Shown: piece by piece, positions 11,475-22,245 of the stretch
How the letters are laid out: each line of letters starts with the position of its first letter
Numbering within the stretch: position 1 is the first letter of the stretch
From: Blastomussa wellsi
Lineage: Eukaryota > Cnidaria > Anthozoa > Scleractinia > Plerogyridae
Length of the DNA stretch: 64,000 nt
NCBI GenBank assembly: GCA_947652115.1
Contig: OX393568.1
Location: forward strand, 12,351,870-12,415,869
Reading direction: 5' to 3'
Made by a program: the position numbers and the translations under genes
The notes under the pieces: generated by a model
Database searches by the model: none
The model's input: the letters and a program-made list of their open reading frames with translations, nothing else
Told to the model about the DNA's origin: nothing

Positions 11475-11572
11475 GTTAGGAGAGCGCATTTTTTTTTTCT
11501 GCAACCAAATTTTCGGCAACTTTTGCATTGCCACAAGCCAGACCACTTTTGCATTGCCACAAACCAAACCAC
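11475..11572 (+). repeat. Left inner part of terminal inverted repeat
   Basis: It matches the reverse complement of 12935-13031 nearly perfectly, apart from homopolymer length. It contains two copies of a 'ttttgcattgccacaa' unit, followed by further variants to about 11,640 that form a short tandem array. Confidence 0.8.
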
Positions 11573-11667
11573 TTTTCCATTGCAACAAGCCAGCCACTTT
11601 TCCATTGCCACAAGCCAGGACCACTTTTGCCTTGCCACACAAGAGCTGCTTTTCGAAGATACACTAG

Positions 11668-12060
11668 GTGTTGCAGGCCTTGCAATCTGCTGTTTTCTGC
11701 AAGCTTTTGCAGGCTTTGCAGCCGCTGTTTTCTGCAGGCTATGCAATCCGCTGTTTTCTGCAGGCTTTTGCAGTCCTTGCAGCCGCTGTTTCTTTTGCTG
11801 GTCTTGCATCCGCTGTTTTCTGCGGGCTTTGCAGACCATGCAGCCGATATTTCTGTTTTCTGCTGTTGCAGGCCTTGCAGCCGCTGTTTGCTGTTGTTTT
11901 CTGCAGGCTTTTGCAGGCCTTGCAGCCGATATTTTCTTTTTCTGCAGGCCTTGTAGCCGATAGTTTCTTTTTCTGCAGGCCTTGCAGCCGCTGTTTTCTT
12001 TTTCTTTTGCAGGCCTTGCAGGCGCTGTTTCTGCTGTTGCAGGCCTTGCAAACACTTTCT
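11668..12060. repeat. Minisatellite, 'tgcaggccttgcagccgctgtttc' type
   Basis: About a dozen imperfect copies of a 24-30-bp GC-rich unit built on gcaggccttgcagccgctgtt occur here. The same unit encodes the Ala/Pro/Lys repeat of the small gene at 12,470-12,799 on the reverse strand, so the array may be an amplified piece of that coding repeat. Its long open frames on both strands are products of the repeat. Confidence 0.85.
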
Positions 12061-12469
12061 AATCAATTGGCCGCAAACCTTTCTTCCCAGACTTCTGCGG
12101 TCTTTGCAAGATCTGCTGCTCTGGTGGTGCTGCAGGGCTTGCGCTCTGTGCAGTGTTTGCAGCCTGCCACCCAAGATATTTCGGTCGCAAGTGTTGCAGA
12201 AGAAGGAGGACAGAACCAATCCCACCAACAATTCCAACAACCTACACAACACCCACAACAGCAGACGTTGCGGCATTGGCGGCGCCCACTATTCTGTATG
12301 TTTGCTCTCGAACAGCATTGCTGTTTTTTTTCCTATGCTCTCCAGGATTCCTTCGTTTTGTTCTTCCACTTCCTCTTTCAACCCCTACAAACCTTCCCTA
12401 ATCTCCTCCACATCTTCGCAGTTGGCTTTCTTGGATCTCCAACAACAAATCCATATTTTTCTGCAAGTC

Positions 12470-12799
12470 CTACACGGCGGCCAGGATCTGCGGCAGGAGA
12501 ACATCCTGCCACTTTTTGGTTTCTGCGGGCTTTGCAGCCGCTGTTTCTGCTGTTGTAGGCCTTGCAGCCGCTGCTTGTGCAGGCTTTGCAGGCCTTGTAG
12601 CCGCTGTTTCTGCAGGCTTTGCAGGCCTTGCAGCCGCTGTTTCTGCAGGCTTTGCAGGCCTTGCAGCTGCTGTTTCGGTTGGTTTGGAGGTTTTCGATGA
12701 AATACCGAATTTCGTTTGTATCTCCCTGGCTGATAGTTTTCCTCGTGCAGCGACAATTTCTCTAATTTCGTCGGGGGAAAGTTCTTTTGCTTGCGGCAT
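12470..12799 (-). CDS. Small HTH-like protein with ARPAKPAETA repeats
   Basis: Start ATG at 12799 gives MPQAKELSPDEIREIVAARG, followed by KLSAREIQTKFGIS. That stretch has the spacing of a homeodomain-like helix-turn-helix (about residues 8-38). Four copies of a ten-residue Ala/Arg/Pro/Lys repeat (ARPAKPAETA and variants) follow, then a predicted helix (KKWQDVLLPQILAAV) and a stop. Coiled-coil-like codons continue past the stop in another frame (QDLQKNMDLLLEIQESQ), so the real gene was probably longer and is now broken. It could bind DNA; the family is not identified. Confidence 0.45.
   Translation of the reverse strand: MPQAKELSPDEIREIVAARGKLSAREIQTKFGISSKTSKPTETAAARPAKPAETAAARPAKPAETAATRPAKPAQAAAARPTTAETAAAKPAETKKWQDVLLPQILAAV
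12530..12680. repeat. Coding copies of the minisatellite
   Basis: About five copies of the 'caggctttgcaggccttgcagccgctgtttctg' unit (30 bp) encode the ARPAKPAETA repeat on the reverse strand. Confidence 0.8.
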
Positions 12800-12934
12800 T
12801 GCATATATTTTTTGCACTTTTGTGTTTGGGCACCGCCTCCAAATTGTTGCCTCTTGTATCCCTGGTGTATCTGTGCATTGCTGGCTATTCCCTTCCAATT
12901 TCTCAACAATTCTCTGCAATTTCTCAACAATTGT

Positions 12935-13141
12935 GTGGTTTGGTTTGTGGCAATGCAAAAGTGGTCTGGCTTGTGGCAATGCAAAAGTTGCCGAAAATTT
13001 GGTTGCAGAAAAAAAAATGCGCTCTCCTAACCGAGATGAAGCGATGTGCAAACTGGCTGTTTTTCGCTGTTGGGGGGTTCTGAACTTGGTATATCTACGG
13101 TGGGTATCAGGTGGTATTCATTAACTTCACTATCTACTACT
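12935..13141 (-). repeat. Right terminal inverted repeat of the Polinton-like element
   Basis: This is a continuous ~207-bp copy of both left pieces, ending CTATCTACTACT immediately before the flanking AGAGA. Confidence 0.85.
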
Positions 13142-13835
13142 AGAGAGCATTGGATACAAGGGAAGACTGATGCGTGCGGAGTGTCTTGGGAAGGGTCAAA
13201 GGGAAAATAGCTCTACTGTCTTTCTTTTGGGATTTTTTTTGCATTGTTCACGAAATGTTTACTTCTGAAGGGAAGTTATGTGTATTTTATTTCAACTAAT
13301 CTTTGGTAGCATTAAGAGTTATTGTATTGTCTCTTGGGTGGCCATTTTTGTCGCATTAATATCCACAATAAGCATTTTGCAGGGCTGTCTTTTTTTTTCC
13401 AATGAAAGGGTACGTGTCCGGCTATGTCACCAATTTCATCAGAAAAAACTATAGTGAAGTTGGAGTACTTCTCAGTAAAAAATTAATGCTGCCAATGGAA
13501 AACACTGGTATTTATATTGGAAGGTAAAAATACTGTCCAGACATTCTGACTGACCACAGTTGGGATTTCACTTACTAATCGTATCTAAAATGGAATTATT
13601 GATTTTGATTGTATCTGTCACGTAATCGGTGCGCAATCATGTAGGTATCCATTTGTAACAACTTCAAATTGGATATCTATAATTGGACACCTACACCATT
13701 TGCACATAAACTTAGATGGGTTCTTTCTTGCTGTTTTCCAACTGTTTGTGCCACTGAATGAACATACCTTTCACTTTTTCACAAAAAGAGGTTCTCAAAC
13801 TTTCTAACTTCAAATTTGTTATTGATACGATTAAC

Positions 13836-13975
13836 TGGTAATAGGACATTGTCGTACAATTCATGGGTAATCATGCTCTTAATTTCAAATCAGCCTTGTG
13901 TTACAAACTCGGCCGATTTGAAATTACTCACCCGATTACTCCCTGAATTGTACTCCACTCAGTCCTACTACCATT
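13836..13975. mobile_element. Imperfect foldback element (MITE or SINE-like palindrome)
   Basis: The left arm (about 13836-13895, tggtaataggac ... gtacaattca ... aatttcaaatcagcc) pairs with the right arm (about 13912-13975) with roughly three-quarters identity, leaving a short loop. The flanks show no clear duplication. The element is non-coding. Confidence 0.55.
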
Positions 13976-16129
13976 ACAAATCAGCAAATGTTGGTCAACC
14001 AATGTGCCATCCCTGTTTTGTGTGGTAAATAACATGGGTTAAGTTATGCATCCTGTAGATGGATTGCTGCCCTTAGCCATTGGTAACATGTTGCAAGGAG
14101 AAGCATGTTGGTGCCGGCTGTTTCAATGGCACAAATTAGAAATGGAACCAACGAACTCAGGCTTAAAACAATCTATTGCCTATGCTTACCACTGCAGAAT
14201 GATGTAGCAATGGTACCATTTAAATAAATTTCTATTTCAGAAATGAAAGTCAAATGGAATACTTCTCCTACACTTTCACTAATGGTTGACAGTGTGACTG
14301 ATTTATGGAACAGTCTTAAGTGAATTTTTATATTGTTTTCATGCTTATATAATAACAATACAATATATTTATGTAACGCAAATTCCATACTAAAATAATG
14401 CTCAAATGCGGTTCACAAAATAAAGTAAGTAAAAAATGGGTAAAAATAACACTAATGATAAATTCACACAGTAAAAATGAAAAACTGAAATACAAGATCA
14501 AAAATGGTAGTGAAAAAGATTTACTGCGATAAAAATTATAATAAAAATGCGAAATGAAAAAGTTGAGTTTTTAACTTAAGGTTACTTCAAACCTTTGCGA
14601 GTGCCATCTAGAAAAAAAATTCGTACGCGCGCTGTTTTCAAGGAAACCCCCACAAACTATATACTACTTTTCTCTTTATTTTCATTCCCATTATTAACTA
14701 CACGAACAGCTGGACATAAGATACAGCAGTCTTTTAATTAATAATAATGGCTGATTGAAGTCACCCCACTCTTGTTGGAGATGAGAATGGAATCTAGAAG
14801 GCAAATGATCAGGAAAATAAAAATTATTCAATAAAGTTATAAAGAAAAGCTTTGTAATTAGAATAAATATTTATACTTATTGACAGAAATGAAATTTTCT
14901 TGCTGTTGCAATAATAATGGTATTCTGAGTATTTGTGAACTTGGTGTAAAGGACTTTTATCCTATACCAGATCATCTTTAGCTGCACTTTGCAATCCTAT
15001 TCTGGAGTAGACACCAAAACACCTGTACACTGTATACCATTGAGCACTATTTGCCTAATTAAAACAATGTTTTGCAACATTCCATTAATAATGTCTTAAA
15101 ATTCTAGCATTCTTCACATACCATACGTTTGCCAGTGAATAATACATGTAAACTGCTGGAAAGCCACGTTCTTAAGTGGAATAAAAATAGTATTTGTTTA
15201 TTCGTTTTATCTTTCCCTTGACCTCAATGGGGTGAGTACGCCTCCTGTCGCCGATGTAGGAGTCTAGAAGTAATACGGCAGGGAGGTGGTAAAAAAGTTA
15301 GTGATATTCGGAAACTCCCAGCTATACTTCTACTACAAGGTAGCAAAAAGGATTCTGGCACCGAACCAGGAGGGATTCTGGCACAGCACCAGGAAAGATT
15401 CTGGGACAGCTCGGGAGGTGGCGCCGGTGGCACAGCACCAGGAGAGATTCTGGCACAGTTCGGGAGGTGGAGTGGGTGGCACGTCAATTAGGCGTACAGT
15501 CCTGCGAGGAATAAGCATGTATCGGAGTTGAACAACTACGAGTGGTTGGTGTATGGGAGAAGGGGGAACTGCGGAAGGAGGCGTGTGGGAATGTATTGCA
15601 ATCAGCACAACTACCAGGTAAAAAAGGAGGAGGCAGCCAAGGCGGTGTCGACAGTGCAGAAAAGGAATACTGTCAGAGAGTGGGATGTGTCGCGGCTGCG
15701 GGTGGAGCAAAGGGCGAGGAGAGGGTTTGCAGAGGTAATGGTGGAGCTCCTGGCAATGCGAAATCCTATTGAACATAAAGTGACACAAGGAATACACACC
15801 AGCAATGACTGCGGAGCTCCGGGCAACAAAAGCACCAATGGCTACCAAGCGAGAGGTATCGAAAAGCGCAAATAAAGCAACGGAGGAAATACAAAGGCTA
15901 CTGCCGGAGTTAAGGGAAATGGTATATAAGGAGTATCTTGGAATAAAAAGGAGGGAGAGAGAAGAAATGGGGTGGGAAGAGGTGCATAATGAACTGTCTG
16001 AACCTCCTTTTTGCCAAAACCTTGGACGAATTACAAAAATAATTTCTTGCAGAAAATGTGACACTTGCAAAAGAAATCGCTTATTCACCGCTTGTTTCAA
16101 AACGGGAAGTACCACTTCATTTGCCATGA
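13976..16129. other. Non-coding stretch with a short tandem repeat
   Basis: No supported gene. Frames at 15,528-15,875 (+) and 15,333-16,154 (-) are open but low-complexity or composition-driven. A Cys-containing string (CRKCDTCKRNRLF) near 16,055 resembles the one near 3,310 and may be a remnant of a repeated coding sequence. Confidence 0.4.
15346..15475. repeat. Tandem repeat 'accaggagagattctggcacag'
   Basis: At least four degenerate copies of a ~22-24-bp unit (ccaggagggattctggcacag, ccaggaaagattctgggacag, ccaggagagattctggcacag and the leading copy) alternate with 'gggaggtgg' spacers. Confidence 0.65.
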
Positions 16130-16277
16130 TGTCATAACAATTGTCATAGTTCAATGCGCATGTGTGAATATGGTTTTACGGACCTCGTGGTTACGTTTCG
16201 CTCAAGTTCAATGTTGTGGTAGTTTCGCTTCATAGCAGAAGCGAATTCGGAAATTAAAGTTGTGTTGTTTATCTTGT
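16130..16277 (+). repeat. Probable 5' LTR of a truncated Ty3-type retroelement
   Basis: The stretch starts TGTCATAACAATTGTC and stops just before TGGTGGCAGCGG (16278 onward). The same primer-site-like TGGTGGCAGCG directly follows the 5' LTR of the intact Ty3 element at 59,202, and the length (about 148 bp) resembles that element's 140-bp LTR. The second LTR is not in place, so the boundaries are inferred. Confidence 0.5.
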
Positions 16278-16310
16278 TATGGTGGCAGCGGTAAAAACGG
16301 CAGCTAAGGA

Positions 16311-16805
16311 ATGTTGAAGCGTGATCCACCGGAAAACCTCGACTTTTCAAAGCCGCAAGAGAGGCCAAACTGGCAACAGCGTTTCGATCGCTTCAGATGT
16401 GCGACGAGGCTGAACAAAGAGGATGAGGAACTCCAAATCAATGCGCTCATCTATACAATGGGTAAGGAGGCGGAACACGTATTTGATGCATTTACATTCG
16501 AAGAAGGCGATGAGAAGAAGTACGATGTGGTGTTAAAGAAATTTGAGGAACATTTCGTGCCGAAGCGAAATATTATTCATGAGCGAGCATGTTTTCATCG
16601 ACGAGTACAGAATGATGGAGAAACTGTCGAAGCCTTTATTCGAAACCTCTACGAACTGGCAGAACATTGTGAATTTGGCCCACAGAGAGATGAACCAATT
16701 CGAGACAGGATAGTGATTGGAATTGCGGATAAATCACTCTCGCAAAAGCTACAGATGAAGTCTGATCTGAACCTTGACACGGCTATACAACTCTTCTGTG
16801 TTCAA
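16311..16805 (+). pseudogene. Ty3-type Gag, 3' truncated
   Basis: The product starts MLKRDPPENLDFSKPQERPNW and has the helical retrotransposon Gag core (INALIYTMGKEAEHVFDAF ... FVPKRNIIHERACFHRR ... ETVEAFIRNLYELAEHCEFG). Resemblance is lost after about residue 165 (LDTAIQ), where Polinton sequence begins at about 16,815. No zinc knuckle or Pol is present. The codons beyond 16,805 are read-through into the neighbouring element. Confidence 0.75.
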
Positions 16806-16817
16806 CCTATAATTATC

Positions 16818-16886
16818 GGTTCTTTCCAGCGGGGGAAGCTCAGGATAAATAGGCGGAGCACTCGGAAGCACATTAGACGAAGACAT
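16818..16886 (-). pseudogene. N-terminal remnant of the late-domain membrane protein gene (copy 1)
   Basis: Read from 16886 it gives MSSSNVLPSAPPIYPELPP, matching the start of the intact gene at 51,731 almost exactly, including the PSAP/PPIY/YPEL cluster. The rest was replaced by the Ty3 fragment. Confidence 0.8.
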
Positions 16887-16898
16887 GGTATAAAAATT

Positions 16899-17625
16899 TC
16901 AATTTATTTCTAAAAGGAAATAAATTGGGTACCCATGAAAGTCAAACAGTTCGCCATTTTCATTTTTGACAGAGATGTTTAAACTATGAACTTCTCTGGT
17001 TTTATTTGTGTCTCTCAAAACGTGTTGTTCCCCACTATAAGAAACTTTTTCATAAGGTTTACCTTTTATATCAAAACTCGCAAGAACACGCGAACGCTTT
17101 CCGTTGAAAAGGTTCTGCTCACTGTCCACTAAATCACAGTGGATAAAAAAAAGTTCTCAGTTTTCACACCATCGACAACAATTTGTGTGTAAACAACATC
17201 ACCGCCGTTTTGTCAAGAAAAAATTTCAGACTGTCATTAAAACTAAATTTTTCGTTAATTTTTTCTTTGTTTGGAGCAATGATAAGTGTTCTCCCAAATG
17301 TTCCCCGTGTTGCAGAAAACAGATTGTCTGGGATATCTTTGTTGAAAAAGTTTTGGATACTTTCGAGATCATAGTTCCCAGGGTACAAAAGAGTTTCATG
17401 CTTTGCAAGAGTTTCAAGAAGTTTTGGTTCATTAATATGCTTTCCATTAATATGCTTTCCTTTTTTAAGTTTCATTTCATAATAAACTTTCCCCAATTTT
17501 CTTAAGTTGTGCCACGAGTTATAGAGTGAACAACCCAACAGTCTGATATAACTCGGGTTCTGAATTGGATTGTCAAAGTAAACAGTGTGATCGTTTTCTG
17601 TTGTTACAATAGTAAGCACAACCAT
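16899..17625 (-). pseudogene. Polinton minor capsid (penton-like) protein, copy 1, frameshifted
   Basis: The product starts MVVLTIVTTENDHTVYFDNP at 17625 and ends ELFDFHGYPIYFLLEIN at 16899. A frame change lies near 17,130-17,165. The 52,425 copy is similar throughout (shared YFDNPI, LLGCSLYNSWHNL, DIKGKPYEKVSY and GELFDF segments). In Polintons and adintoviruses, proteins of this size with an 'elFDF...f.LeI' end beside the major capsid gene are single-jelly-roll minor capsid proteins; the assignment is by resemblance and position. It is divergent from the gene at 17,679. Confidence 0.6.
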
Positions 17626-17678
17626 TTTATTTTCTTTCATATAAATTTTCAATTGAAAAATAACAGGGAAAAAAGAAA

Positions 17679-19335
17679 ATGAACATCTGGAAAATCGCAA
17701 ACAAACAAGATTCTGTTGCGTATGACTATCTTGAAAAAATATCGCAGGGCATCTCCACGGTGAATGCGAAGCTTGTAAAAGCCAGGGCGTGGGCAGCTTT
17801 TTCTGCACGTTTCCCGAGGGCTGACAAAAGCAAATTTGAAGCCCAAGTATTTTTTGCACCAGACCCCACAGCAACAGCCGAAGTATTCTGGAAAGAGGGA
17901 CCCGGCAGTTTGGAAAGCGTATTCGGTTCAGATCGCAAATATTGGAGCGCTGACATGAAAAGAGCGCTGGGTTTGGTTGACGATGACGTTGACGGCTTCC
18001 CTTTCCAACTGTCGCCCCGCACTAAAAAAAAAAAACCACTGGCGGTTCCAGCAGTTGAATTTCATGAAGCGGCGCCGAGTTTGAAGAAAATATTTAATAA
18101 AGATACCAAAATTTATGTTACCCCTGATCAGTATTTTTCAACAAAGTTCAGAGAGATAATTACCAAGGAACAGCATTAATTCGAAACATCAAAGCCTGCA
18201 AAAAAATGGTTGTCGGGTCCAAATCTGTCTTTTTGGGAACAGCAACTGAATTTCGCAGTGTGGTGTGCGACGACAGGCTGCGGAATATCTCGAGAAGTAT
18301 TTGACAAAGACAACACAACGCTAAATCTTTCACCACAGGTGCGGGCTTTTTATATCTTCCACGTTTACTTTACGGTTCGACGAATCCTCTTCCAACTCGG
18401 AGGAATCCAAAGCGTCAGCGCGTTGCCGGGTGATCCAACATGGAGTCAGATTAATAATCATTACGACGAAGCTTTGCGGAAAAGATTGTGCGCAGAGTTC
18501 AACTGATTTCCGCTTCACGCTAGGCCCGAACCACGGACTAGGTAGCGTTTACATTTATTGTCGTGATCCTTTCGTTTTAGATGTGCCATATCCATCGGCA
18601 AAAGCAAAATTCGATGATGAAGATCCAAGGGCGTCTGAAAAAGGAATTTCAGTTTGCTTTATCAGAAACGATGCTGCGAAAGAGCAATTCAACTGGTTTG
18701 CTCCTATAACCACAGCAGGTTTGACCCAGGCTGGTTTGTCGAGAATAAACCAGTCGATTGAAGCATTTGTGTATTGCATCTTGGGTGCGCAAGTCAACGT
18801 CCGCAGCAGCATTCTGGGGGCTGGTGGCAGAGTAAAAGAAGCCCAGAGCGAGTTCATCGTGTTGGTGGAAGATGCGATAAGACAGCCCGACCTGGCCAAG
18901 TCAGTTCAAAGATATCAGCTGGCGGTGGATGAGGCAAAGGTGAGGCTAAATCTGGCTATATGCCCGGGTGCTTGGCTGATGCCAGGGAATATGGTAATTA
19001 ACACAGAAAGCACGGTTGGTTACAACAATCAGCTCAAACAAGCGGTGAGGGGCATGAGGGGAATAAACAACGAGGTTAACAAAAGCACGAAAAAAGCGGC
19101 GCTTCAGCACATGGCTGGCGGGAAATCGAAAATAAACCCACCAAACAGCCATCCTTCCAATCCGATACACAAAGCAGCAATGGCGCCCCCTGTTTCCCAA
19201 ACAGCTGCAGAGGAGCAAATGGAAGAACCAACACCCGCGGCCGGCTCTGGCAGTGAGTCTCATGACTAAAACAAAATAGCTGTCGCTTTTGGCGCGGTTG
19301 CAGTTGCGGGGTTGGCTTTCTTTGCACTGCGTTAA
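17679..19335 (+). pseudogene. Conserved Polinton protein (unassigned, PW-like candidate), copy 1
   Basis: Three frames must be joined: 17679-18179 (MNIWKIANKQDSVAYDYLEK ... IYVTPDQYFSTKF), 18210-18506 (LSFWEQQLNFAVWCATTGCG ...) and about 18,430-19,335 (DFRFTLGPNHGLGSVYIYC ... CFIRNDAAKEQFNWFAP ...). A TAA stop at 19,267-19,269 replaces the Leu codon found in the other copy and removes the hydrophobic tail (NKIAVAFGAVAVAGLAFF). The sister copy at 52,496-54,131 retains most of the frame. The product has no domain I can name; its conserved C-terminal membrane helix and place beside capsid genes suggest a virion component. Confidence 0.6.
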
Positions 19336-20654
19336 CGCCGGCTCTCTATCAAAAATGCCACCACATCCAAAATCAAAAGCCAGACGTGTTCAGCAAGAAA
19401 ATAGACGACTTCCCCAGCAGCTTTGAAAAGGAAAGAAACAATCGAGCCAATTAATCCAGGGAGAATTCCTGCAAGTTTTTTTCCCAATCTCTTTCAAACC
19501 ATTCCCCAACCCTTTTGCGGTGACTTTCAGCGAGTTGTTTATGACGCCGACGACGGCGCCGATCGTGACTCCAGCAGCAAGAAGGATTGAACCGACAGTC
19601 ACGCCGTATTTTTTAAAGATCTCTCTGACCTTTTCACGAAGAGGCTTCTCCCGTTCAATATCCTCAATCTGTGTGGCAACCTGGTTGATCTCTTCGAGAC
19701 GCTGCGCAACTCTTGCTTCCGCGGCTTCTTTATCAGAGGGTGAGGCATTCTCATCGTTGATGACCGCCCTGTCTTCTTCATTTTGGCGTTCAAGTTCTGC
19801 TTTTTGAACTTTCAGCTCGTTGAGGGCTTCTGTGTCAATTTTCTCTTGAACTTCACTAAGCCTGGCATTTTCTTCTCTGAGCTTCTGAATATCTTCTTTT
19901 AATTTTGACTCCTGTGTTGCTGCTTTGTTGAGTTTTTCAAAGTGCTTTCTTTTTTCTTGAAGTTCTTTTTCAAGGGCTTTTTTCTCCTGTTTAACTTTTT
20001 GAATTTCTTTTTCATCCAAAGGGCCACGTGTATCTTCAAGAGCAGCTCTTTGTTCATCCATTATTCTCATTCTGTTTCTAATTTCATCAATGGCATTTTT
20101 AGCTTGTTCTCGATCTTCAGCCAAAGATTTAGAAATTTCCAGTTCTTTTTCTTTTTCAACCATTTCTTGCTGAACGGCTTCCTTTAATTCAAAAATGGAC
20201 ATTTCGAGTGCAGTTTTTATTTCTTTGGTAAGGTTTGGATTAAGATGCCATTGTTTTGAACCCCTTTTTGTGGTAAAGAGGTCATATTCTTTTTTTGTCA
20301 GCGCCAAACATTTTAACTTGAAGCCTTTTTTTTGGGCTGTAAAATACGTCAAGCTCACTTGCGCTCATGTTCGGAAATGTCTCTTTTGCCACAATCCAAG
20401 CTCGTTCACTGCTGAGTTCACCGCTGCCTAACAATGGAGTTTCCTCGGTGTAAGAAGTGTCAGGCAGTCCGCTCTGTTCGTGAAGCCTTGTTTCCATTTC
20501 AATTTCTTCGCCACCGTGATAGGGTGTCGAAGCGGTTCCAGGCACAAAAGGAGTGGTTGTGTTTTGACGGTTTTCATCTTCTTCATCGTCATCGCCATCG
20601 ACCAAAGGGATGTGGATCATAACCAGGATTTTCAAAACCGCCACCTTCCGCCAT
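19336..20654 (-). pseudogene. Coiled-coil protein with C-terminal membrane region, copy 1, frameshifted
   Basis: The likely start is 20654 (MAEGGGFENPGYDPHP). The central part (19,390-20,358) is a long heptad-rich coiled coil (DREQAKNAIDEIRNRMRIMD ... KLREENARLSEVQEK ...), then KKYGVTVGSILLAAGVTIGAVVG begins the membrane region. Frame changes occur near 20,590, 20,290-20,350 and 19,480. The sister gene at 54,128 keeps the C-terminus intact, with several hydrophobic helices. It probably anchors a fibrous or linker protein in a membrane; the family is not named. Confidence 0.6.
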
Positions 20655-20694
20655 TGTCTATTGAATAAAAAAATTTTTCTGTTTAATATAGAAA

Positions 20695-21680
20695 ATGTCG
20701 GTGCAAGCAAACCTTCTTCCAACACACATTGAAAAACACCCGGCGCGATGAAAGCCGAGCGCACGGTCAAGCGCATCACCTTTGATCGTAGCGAAGCCAA
20801 CCCAACCGAGACCCTTTTTGTTCACGTACCCAAGCTGAATGAGCACGAGGTCCTTGTGCCAGGCTCTCTCGGACTGCTTTTCGACATCGATCTTTCTGGA
20901 GGTGACGCGAACAACTTCCTCGTTCAAAACGTCACACGGGCTCTGGTTGACAAGCTGGTTGTGAAGTACGCTGGAACCCCAGCGGTGGGGTACGACATCC
21001 ACAAGATCTGGGAGGACCTTTTCCTCTCGCAGGAGGAGCGTGACGGCATGCTGCTCGATGGAATTCAAAGCGAAGATCTCTGCAAGATCCGCTCAAATAC
21101 TGAGGATAAGAAAACCTCGGGTGTCGACGCGGAAAACGCGCTCTCAAAAGTTTTCGGAACGAAATACAGAATCCGGCTGGACCACCAGATCCTGAAAAAT
21201 CACGGAGTCTTTTATCCACAAGCTCTTTTTCACAACCTCGTGTTTGAGCTGAAACTTGCACCAGCTTCACAGGTTGTCAAAGGCTCTGATCCAGAAAATC
21301 TGAAATACAAGCTGAAAAACATCCTCACGAAAGTCACTGTAACGGTGAATGGCACGCCAAACATGCTCTTCAACAACGGCCTCGAAGGAAAAGATTTTTG
21401 GAGCGAAGTTGACCGCTTCTTTGGCAAGGCAAAAAACAAGCACATGAATCTGAAAAAGTTCTGGAGCGAAGACAAGTTCGGGCTTCTGATCGATTTGCGC
21501 TCCATGAAAGATCAGACGCTGCGCGGCAGCGGCACACGGCTTGTGAACACAAAAGACGGGGTTCAGCTCGAGCTCGAGCGAAATCTCAGCGGCTCAGGCA
21601 ATGTGAACTGCCACGTTTTCGTGATCAGCGCCTCGCAAATGAATATATTGGAGCAGCAATTAGAATCTGTGCAATTCTAA
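20695..21680 (+). pseudogene. Polinton major capsid protein, frameshifted and internally deleted
   Basis: ATG at 20695 opens a short frame that hits TGA after 18 codons. The frame from 20748 then runs to 21680 (KAERTVKRITFDRSEANPTE ... GYDIHKIWEDLFLSQEERDG ... FYPQALFHNLVFELKLAP ... CHVFVISASQMNILEQQ). The family is the Polinton double-jelly-roll capsid protein, by context (directly before the packaging ATPase) and by general resemblance. At about 310 residues it is short; the join between FELKLAP..KYKLKN and ILTKVTVTVNG suggests a central loss. It forms a cluster with 21,685. Confidence 0.6.
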
Positions 21681-21684
21681 TAAA

Positions 21685-22245
21685 ATGGATCCAAACATCA
21701 TTCCGTCCAACGCTCTGATCGTTGGCCCGACAAATTCAGGGAAATCGCAGTTTGTGGTTGATCAGCTCTGCGGACCTTTTCACGGCAAGTTCGACTACAT
21801 CGTGCTCATCTGCCCGACATTACTGCATATCAAGACTTATCAAGACCTCGCTTCGGATGACCCGGATTTTTATTTTATCGTTTGCGCACAGAATGAGGTG
21901 GAACGCTGGTTGAATATTGTAAGCATAGCTTTTGAAGAAACCAACACGCTCATAATCCTCGATGACTGCGCTGCCTCGAAAGATGTGAAAAAGCGCTCAG
22001 GTTCGCTGGTCGATCTCGGATTCAGCGCCCGCCACTCAGGACTCAGCCTGTGGGTGCTTACCCAAAATTATACCAGCATCTCATCTTGTTTCCGCGGAAA
22101 CGTATTTGCGATTGTGCTTTTCTATACGCCCTCACAGAAGTCTTTGAAATATTTTTATTATGAAATCGCCGGCAGCGTCCTTACAAAAAAGGAGTTCCAA
22201 GAATACATTATTAAGTTGGGGAAAAATAAGTTTTCCTACCTTGAG
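21685..22245 (+). pseudogene. Polinton packaging ATPase (FtsK/HerA/A32-type), 3' truncated
   Basis: The product starts MDPNIIPSNALIVGPTNSGK with Walker A GPTNSGKS (residues about 14-21) and Walker B LIILDDC (about 89-95), then a sensor-like VLTQNYTS. This ATPase pumps DNA into capsids. After about residue 187 (GKNKFSYLE) the sequence switches to antisense BEL/Pao reverse transcriptase, so the C-terminus is lost. It starts four bases after the capsid gene stop. Confidence 0.85.

Larger units (their letters stand above)
10912..13141. mobile_element. Non-autonomous Polinton-like element with AGTAGTAG ends
   Basis: The ends are inverted repeats starting AGTAGTAGATAGTGAAGTTA. The sequence AGAGA flanks both sides (10907-10911 and 13142-13146), consistent with a 5-bp target duplication. 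The right repeat is continuous for about 207 bp (12935-13141). The left one matches in two pieces, 10912-11021 and 11475-11572, separated by a 453-bp insertion that itself contains an inverted copy of the terminus (11141-11219). AGTAGT-type termini match those of the 24.3-kb element in this window. The interior holds a minisatellite and one small helix-turn-helix-like gene but no integrase or polymerase. Confidence 0.7.

Noticed and set aside
11399..12558. Long frames on both strands (up to 296 codons).
   Set aside because: They are by-products of a GC-rich minisatellite whose unit length keeps several frames open.
15333..16154. 273-codon reverse-strand frame.
   Set aside because: It is low-complexity, Pro/Ser/His-rich, crosses a tandem repeat, and has no domain-like pattern.
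22132..22245. Continuation of the BEL Gag-Pol frame into the last 114 bases.
   Set aside because: This stretch is antisense to the packaging ATPase; resemblance to reverse transcriptase stops at the junction.
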